From: Sordaria brevicollis
Lineage: Eukaryota; Ascomycota; Sordariomycetes; Sordariales; Sordariaceae
Reading direction: 5' to 3'
DNA: 64,000 bases
Assembly: GCA_033439795.1 (NCBI GenBank)
Contig: JAUTDP010000006.1
Coordinates: forward strand, 248,001-312,000
The notes under the pieces were generated by a model. The model had not been told where the DNA came from, did not search any database, and saw only the letters and a program-made list of their open reading frames with translations. Position 1 is the stretch's first letter, and every line of letters begins with the position of its first letter. Below, piece by piece: positions 58,215-64,000 of the stretch. The translations under genes and the position numbers were made by a program.

Positions 58215-58586
58215 ATGCCACCGCCTCACCTCCACCCGAGGTCGCGTATGACTTCCTCCCTCTTCGCAGCGACTGTTGTGGCCAGCTTCCTTGTCGTCGG
58301 TGTTCCTCACCTACTGCCATGCCCCGCCCCCAGGGTTGCCTTTGCCGATGGAGATATGTCTGCCGACGGACAACCCAAGAGACGGAGACGGAGACGTGTG
58401 GAGAATACCGAAGGCAAAGACGAGATCCTGCAGTTCGAGACGGAGCCTGGGTCTAGCGACGCAGACAGGGCAAGAGCTCTGAAGAGAGAGTGCCCGGTGC
58501 CCAAGCCCGGAGGTGTACTCGGTAGCATGCTCGGCTTTCACAAAGACAGCAATAACAACGATCCTTCGTCCCCGTCCGACAGGTGA
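58215..58586 (+). CDS. 123-aa basic protein with N-terminal hydrophobic segment, function unknown
   Basis: One exon from an ATG in ATCATCATGCC. A hydrophobic segment (about 14-30, SLFAATVVASFLVVGVP) is followed by HLLPCPAPRVAFADG, then a KRRRRRR run (about 55-60), an acidic part, and a C-terminal block ECPVPKPGGVLGSMLGF. The combination of a membrane or targeting segment, paired CP motifs and a conserved-looking Gly-rich block suggests a real small protein, probably in a membrane or organelle. A second ATG at 58,248 would remove the first 11 residues. I have a sense of similar short fungal proteins but cannot name a family. Confidence 0.6.
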   Translation: MPPPHLHPRSRMTSSLFAATVVASFLVVGVPHLLPCPAPRVAFADGDMSADGQPKRRRRRRVENTEGKDEILQFETEPGSSDADRARALKRECPVPKPGGVLGSMLGFHKDSNNNDPSSPSDR

Positions 58587-60349
58587 TGATTACGCCAAAC
58601 ACGATATTGGACCTCCGAGAATCTGGGACAATACGCTCTGTAACTAGACAACGTACGTCACCAATGTACATACGAGCTGCTCAACTCATGGATGTGGGCC
58701 AAATCTCGAACCTGGTCACTTTGCTCACAGTGGGTGACAAGAGAGGCGGATGTCCTGTTGGCCGATTGCCGACGAGCCTTCTGTTCAACAACCAGCAGAT
58801 TGAGATATTTTTTGCAAAGACAGCACACTCCGATCGACTAGAACCCTATCTGGTTCAAGTGGCCATCTGCCGTAGGGAATTGCTGACCGAGAGATGGGAA
58901 CGGCTGATATCCGTGGTCGGCCTTATGGTCCTCCTGCCTGGGTAATGGAACAGGCACTAACAGAACATCAAGCGGTGAATTGCCCTCGTTTGGCCATACA
59001 ACTGCGTCTTGAGATGTTGCATAGGAGGCATATCTCGTCATAGGCTCGTGCAGACTTTCCCCTCAAAGAACTGTACGGCAGTCTTCCGCGTTGTGGCCGC
59101 TCCAACTTCAACTCGGAATTCGGCATTAGCTAAGATTCCAGGTGGCGGTACGCAGTATGAATGGCTTTGTTTGTTGGGAGAGATGCATCATGACAGCTCG
59201 GATGTGCAAGGGCTCCCGAGCCGAAGCAACTTCTGCATCCTCCTCGAGCCAAGGACTATAGTAAACTGGTCAATGGGAGCTCTGGTGCTATGGGAACTGC
59301 TCGGATGGGAGCTTGTGCTTGCGATAATATGGAACATCTGGAACCCGAGCCCTGTAACGGCTTGGCATCATGATCAAGGGGTCGGAGCGGATGCCGGATG
59401 GACCTCTTCCATGCGTCCCGTATTTAACGTCAACGTGGGGGGTAGATCTGAAACGGTGGCTACAGCTCCCGTTATTGTCCTTCTCGTACCTAGGTTGACA
59501 TTCTGTTATTCTCTGTCTAGCCGAATCATACATGGAAAGGGAGAACTCGCGGTTTAGCCCTCAAAGCCTAGTGCCCAAAAGGCTTTGCAAAAGATCACAC
59601 CGACTGCTTGCAATATGGCTTTCCTCAAAGAAGACGAGTGATTCTCCTCGATCACATACCACCCTGCCATTGCTCCAGTCAGTACTCAAAGAAAGTCGAA
59701 CTGGCTCCCGGCCGTGGACTCTTCCGAGGCATCTAACAACTAGGAAAGTTCAGTCCATGGGCCGCTCGACTTGGACAAGTCCGTTGTCCATCCTTTACTC
59801 ACCTTTTCTCCAAAACCACACTAAAGGTTCTCGAAGACGGCTCGTGTTCCACATCTATCATAGCCCGGATCACGTTCTCTTCCGTTTCCCGAGATCAGCC
59901 CGTGTCCCCGGAGCAGGCGCGAATCTTAATCATGGTCATGCGAGTTGCCAAGTTTGGTTTAGATGTCCGCTGCGTGATAGGACTCGACTTTGATGACGAT
60001 CGGACCATATAAATACTTATAGCTTATACCTCCAAGGTTCGGTGGCATCGAGTATCGTCAGCTTCTCAACTTCAGTCGCTCTTCCATACAGGAAGTTTAC
60101 TCCAGTGTCACATTTGCTTCATCATTCCTTGCCGATAACATATAGAGCTGCGCTCTTCCTTAGACTTCACTCTTTTGACTTGCATGTCTGAAGAAGACCA
60201 AGGTACGTATACCAACAACCTCATAATGGTATTGAGGCAAGACGAATCGCGACATTGACAAGAACCTACTGCCCAGTTTTCATTCTGTTGCATTTATACA
60301 CTGTTGCAATTTCTTACCTTTCAAACCCCAGCAACACCGGATCACCAAA
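58587..60349. other. intergenic upstream of the secreted-protein gene
   Basis: 1.8 kb. TATAAATA at 60,008-60,015 could serve the gene at 60,350. Open frames such as 59,009-59,557 show no domain or signal. Confidence 0.5.
60008..60015 (+). promoter_or_regulatory. possible TATA element of the secreted-protein gene
   Basis: TATAAATA about 335 bp before the start codon; this leaves a long leader and is only a candidate. Confidence 0.35.
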
Positions 60350-60902
60350 ATGAAGCTCTTTAACCTTCTTACTTGGGCACTCATCCCCTTCGCTGCAGCC
60401 GTTCCGCTCATAAACGAAAAGCATATCAGCCCAGAGCGACGTGCCGTCTTCGACCTCACCCAGCTCAATAACCTGACCAGCTTCAACCAACTCAACCTCA
60501 ACTATCTGCTCCAGCTCAACTCCCTCGATCTACAACTATTGTCCGTCCTCGGTTCCGTCCACAACTTCAACGTCCTAGGGTTCAAGGACCTCTTCCAGGC
60601 ACCATCGTTTGACGTTCAGCACCTGTTACAATTGCAGCAGCTACAGACGCTCCTGCAGTTCCAGCGGCTCGGGCTGTTCAACAGGTTTGACTTGGCTGGT
60701 CTCAAGCTGGACCTACTTCAGTTGGGCCTGATCAACGGGGTGGGCTTTCTGGATTTGGCGCAGTTCATTCCCAGAGCTGTGGAGGGGCAGGTAAAGGATG
60801 TTGTTGAGCGAGGTAAGTGGCTCTTGAATCTTTGTGTGAAGAGACGGAATGCTAACTCATGGAAAAAAATTAGTCGTGGTTATTAAGGTGCCTAAGGAGT
60901 GA
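60350..60902 (+). CDS. cysteine-free Leu/Gln-rich secreted protein, function unknown
   Basis: Exons 60350-60812 and 60874-60902, with a 61-nt intron (GTAAGT, GCTAAC branch, TTAG), encode 163 aa ending VVVIKVPKE. A classical signal peptide is present (MKLFNLLTWALIPFAAA, likely cut after Ala17). Then comes a short propeptide-like segment ending SPERR, a possible Kex2-type site at about residue 31. The rest has about 37 leucines in all, many Gln, Asn and Phe, no Cys, and a loose heptad-like spacing of Leu (QLNSLDLQLLSVLG; HLLQLQQLQTLLQFQRLG). It would make amphipathic helices or a self-assembling surface protein. It lacks the eight cysteines of hydrophobins. I do not recognise a family. The ATG is in ACCAAAATGAAG, a normal start context. 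Confidence 0.78.
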
Positions 60903-61330
60903 GAAGGTGGTTTGACGGGCTCTTGAAATAACAAGGAACGATGAGCAGACAACCTTCGAAGGGTATATGAGAATGGAAACAATCAAACTGGCTGGACTAG
61001 ATCTTTTGGTTTCCGTATGGTCGTCAGATGGTAGATAGGCATCAGAAAAACCGGTTAAGCTCCGCGATGCTCTATGCGGCACATGCCAGGTCTTGGCCCT
61101 TCATCCCATCTTGAATCCTGTCGTCGCTTGAAAGAACATGTGCCTTTTGTTTCATCCAATATAAGTATCACGCCACGGATTCCGACACTCCCCATGCTGA
61201 CTATAATGCTGGATCATGTTGAAAGGTGAAGTCCGTCCGTCAGAGATGTGTAAGTTAATTGAATGTTGGTATAACCCTAACCCCAGCAGCTTAATTCAGG
61301 AGGCTGATGTTCCCCGGGCTCAGAAGTTAA
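60903..61330. other. spacer between the secreted-protein gene and the MITE
   Basis: 428 bp with the 3' region of the secreted-protein gene. It ends with the TAA target duplication at 61,328-61,330. Confidence 0.6.
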
Positions 61331-61714
61331 GGGTGCGTTCGCGTACCCAGTAAATGGCTTCAGTAAATGGTCTTGGTAGTTAGAAAGTACAAAGGTTGAA
61401 AAAAGTGGCCAAAGCGCATTTACGAAAAGGCATTTCCAGACCTCTGGAGGTCAAGAAATGGTCGTCAGTAAATTTCATCCGCCAAGACAAATTTCAACCA
61501 ACCAAATGGCGCGCATCCAAAGAAATGGAGTAAGTTTTTCGACAGGCCATTTACTGAGCCAACGAGAGCTTGGAAATCAAGAGAAATTGTTAAGGAATAC
61601 CCGGAAGCTGCGACTTTTGATACGAAAATTACCAAGTACCTCACACGGACCACATCCTCCACGATTTACTAAAACCATTTACTGGCGCCATTTACTGGGT
61701 ACGCGAACGCACCC
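61331..61714. mobile_element. 384-bp MITE with perfect 28-bp terminal inverted repeats, PIF/Harbinger-like
   Basis: The left end 61,331-61,358 starts GGGTGCGTTCGCG and the right end 61,687-61,714 is its exact reverse complement over 28 bp. Both sides are flanked by TAA (61,328-61,330 and 61,715-61,717), a 3-bp TWA target duplication. GGG ends and TAA duplications are features of the PIF/Harbinger superfamily. The word CAGTAAATGG or its complement recurs just inside both ends, and related copies occur near 61,461 and 61,543. There is no transposase frame, so it is non-autonomous. CpA and TpG are abundant, so it has not been RIP-mutated, as expected for an element shorter than the length RIP detects. 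Confidence 0.9.
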
Positions 61715-62883
61715 TAAGAGACATTTCCGGCAAGCTTGAGGTCTGCGTTGAAAACACAACTTCGAAGAGAAATTATCAGGAGCCCCAAAGACTAGGAAAC
61801 CGAAACACATCTTTGAAGTTTGAACCGATGTTGAGAGCCACCGAGATTCTAGAACATTGTATCGGAGAACCTAAACCATGTGACCCATATTCACGTGAAT
61901 GTGAGGAGAACAAGATGCGTCTTTGGTGGTCCGCTTATGTACAGTACCATGAGCGGGTTCCATGCCCGGGAGTTGTGCGCGTGGTAGAACGGAACCACGG
62001 CGATGTCATCGGCATTGCGTAACGTTGAGGCGCCCGTCAATACAAGTAAGGTAGGCTCACTGGACTGGGAGATTCGAACGGCTTCCAGGAAATTGTCAGT
62101 CTGAGACGGGATACACTGTAACTCGGAGGCTCTTCAAAACGAGAAAGCGTGAACCGCAGGCAGATACCATAAGAGGTACCTATCTTTCCCGCCATTTCAA
62201 CGCGTTGCTCTGCCTCGGTTGATGGGGGGGCCGCCGACACCGTTCCACGGTTGACCTTGACCACAGAGCCCCATTATCACCGCCAGCCGCCCGCATTCTC
62301 CACTCTTTGCCCCATGCAATTGCGGAGGTGACTTCCCATCAGCTGCCTGCACTTTAACATCCCGTCAACCCCCTCGCCGCCGTTTCATCCCATCATCCAT
62401 TTTCAGCCCGTGGCGTACAATTAGATCTCAATCGAACTTTCCAACATCGATCGCATTGTAACAAACCGTATAGGAAGGCTGCAGGTGAACCCTACGTCAA
62501 CAAGGCGCACCAGATTTCCTTTACGCATTTCATTAATATACCCTTCCGCTGAGCCGAGAATTGCACCTTTGTTATAACACACCAACAACCCGCCTCTTCT
62601 TGTACTACACACTCGTCATCCCGTTAGCCGCATCTTGTATTGACACACATCCGTTGGAGTTATTCATCTTTATCTGTTACGAAAACCACGACCACGATAC
62701 CATAACCCGTCACGAATATCACCATCCCGTATCTCACCAAGAAAATCGATAATCATTACATATCTCTACCGATCCAACATCTCTTCTACAATCTACTACA
62801 AGACCGATCCCGGTTCCCCGGTTTCCCCAGTTTCCCCGGATATCTCGACATCGAAGCGGACTCCACTCTAAGCCGACCTCACG
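61715..62883. other. intergenic, Lon promoter and leader
   Basis: 1.2 kb. A short tandem GGTTTCCCC-like repeat lies at 62,812-62,840, about 45-70 bp before the Lon start. No gene is supported. Confidence 0.5.
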
Positions 62884-64000
62884 ATGGCTCCCGCCCGAGC
62901 ACCGATGGTCACGATACCGCTTCTTCCCCTTCCCAAGGGCACCATTCTCCTACCAGGCGTTGTTCAGCGTATCGCAGTTTCGTCTAACAGGCCCGACATC
63001 GCCTCACTGCTCGCCGCCGTCTACGCAAAGGCGGCATCCAAAACCCCCAACGGACGCATCGATACCATCCCTATTGCCTGCGTACCCTTGGCATCCCCCT
63101 TGCTCGGACCTGAGGGCCATCTCCTGATCGAAAATGGCGATAACAAAACCGAACCCACCGTCGCTGTTGATCCGGCAAAGGCTTCCAAGGCCGACCTCTT
63201 TCCATATGGTGTTGCTGCCAAGATCACCGGCGTTGAGGGGCGTGGTACGGGCGAGTTCACCTTGCTGGTCGAGGGTGTGACATGGATCCATGTCGAGAAG
63301 GTTATCTCGGACAAGGCCTACCTGGAAGGCAAGGTTTCCAGCTATGCCGACCCTGCTCTTATTACAGACTCCGCCCTTGATGAGCTCTTCATGTCTCTTA
63401 AGATGCTCTCCAGGCAGTTTGTCACTATTCTCCGGCTATCTTCCCTTCTACCGCAGTCATCCGGCACCCCTGGCCTTTCACCTCTGCTTGCTCGGCGCCT
63501 CGACTTCTACATCGCGAAGCAGAAGTACCCCGGCGCCCTCGCAGACTTCATGGCCAACATTCTCGAATCCACATATGAGGAAAAGCTGCACATTCTGACT
63601 CTGATTGATGTTAAGGAACGTGTGGCTAAGGTCATTGAGCTGCTTGACCGCCAGGTAACAAACATCAAGAACAGCATGAAGATCACCACAATCACAGCCA
63701 CGAGCTTGCCATTCCCGATGGAACCCGAGTCGGCAAAGCCTGGAAAGGTCAAGCCGCCTGTAAAGGTCCCAGGGCAAGGAGTAGGCATGCCGTTCCCGGG
63801 CCAAGGCGGCTTCATGGGACGAGGTGGAAACCCGGATGAAGACCAGGAGCCCAATGAGATCGAAGAGCTGCAGAAACGACTCGATGCCGCGCAACTCAGC
63901 CCTGAGGCCGCCAAGGTGGCTGATCGCGAGATCAAGAGACTAAAGAAGATTCATCCCGCCCAGGCTGAGTATGCCGTTACTCGCACATATCTCGAGACCT
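62884..64000 (+). CDS. Lon protease, probably peroxisomal form, 5' part only
   Basis: Open from ATG at 62,884 to the end of the window (372 codons plus one base, no stop), so the AAA and protease domains are outside. The N-terminal Lon substrate-binding domain starts at once: [26 protein letters not shown] (about 9-34), continuing through LEGKVSSY and [12 protein letters not shown] to about 260. A linker with Pro/Gly/Phe (about 290-325) and a helical [32 protein letters not shown] segment with [11 protein letters not shown] lead towards the ATPase. ATP-dependent Lon degrades damaged proteins. No mitochondrial presequence precedes the domain, which favours the peroxisomal Lon2 type over mitochondrial Pim1; the C-terminal peroxisome signal would lie beyond the window. 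Confidence 0.88.
   Translation, partial: MAPARAPMVTIPLLPLPKGTILLPGVVQRIAVSSNRPDIASLLAAVYAKAASKTPNGRIDTIPIACVPLASPLLGPEGHLLIENGDNKTEPTVAVDPAKASKADLFPYGVAAKITGVEGRGTGEFTLLVEGVTWIHVEKVISDKAYLEGKVSSYADPALITDSALDELFMSLKMLSRQFVTILRLSSLLPQSSGTPGLSPLLARRLDFYIAKQKYPGALADFMANILESTYEEKLHILTLIDVKERVAKVIELLDRQVTNIKNSMKITTITATSLPFPMEPESAKPGKVKPPVKVPGQGVGMPFPGQGGFMGRGGNPDEDQEPNEIEELQKRLDAAQLSPEAAKVADREIKRLKKIHPAQAEYAVTRTYLET

Noticed and set aside
59009..59557. 182-codon plus-strand frame
   Set aside because: No signal, domain or splice context; probably chance.
62050..62130. Possible tRNA B-box (GTTCGAATC on the minus strand)
   Set aside because: No matching A-box, acceptor stem or anticodon arm could be folded around it.

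Overview
The window looks like chromosomal DNA of a filamentous ascomycete, most probably Neurospora or a very close relative. The evidence is an AT-saturated, TpA-rich, CpA/TpG-poor block with the signature of RIP (repeat-induced point mutation), short introns with CTAAC/CTGAC-like branch sites, long intergenic spaces, and proteins I recognise as very close to Neurospora crassa NIT-4 and MUS-51 (Ku70). The species call is inference from memory of those proteins, not from a search.

Layout. Positions 1 to about 10,490 are RIP-mutated repeats. The first 6.7 kb is the body of a Ty3/gypsy chromovirus (gag, protease, RT, RNase H, integrase, chromodomain, all + strand) ending in a roughly 240-bp LTR that is much less mutated. 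About 3.7 kb of further AT-rich relics follow. From 10.5 to 15.8 kb the base composition is normal but I find no convincing gene.

The gene-bearing part starts at 15.8 kb: a 1,196-aa Zn2Cys6 protein (-), Ku70 (-) divergent from ferrochelatase (+), an MFS transporter (+), a HIT-family hydrolase (+), the nitrate regulator NIT-4 (-), the La RNA-binding protein (-) divergent from mitochondrial ribosomal protein uS4m/NAM9 (+), a CDC3-type septin (-), a cPLA2/patatin-like phospholipase (+), mitochondrial ribosomal protein mL44/MRPL3 (-) divergent from a 94-aa single-membrane-span protein (+), the PP4 phosphatase catalytic subunit (-), a 123-aa basic protein (+), a cysteine-free Leu/Gln-rich secreted protein (+), a 384-bp MITE, and the 5' part of a Lon protease that runs off the window (+).

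Most protein genes are conserved housekeeping functions (DNA repair, haem synthesis, mitochondrial translation, cytokinesis, signalling, nitrogen regulation) and do not form one pathway. The less ordinary parts are the LTR island inside the RIP desert, the perfect-TIR MITE, the secreted Leu/Gln-rich protein, the enlarged PP4 loop, the gene whose first coding exon is only an ATG followed by a 20-nt exon, and a GC-AG intron in the uS4m gene. I found no CRISPR array, rRNA or convincing tRNA gene, and no clearly new multi-gene system.
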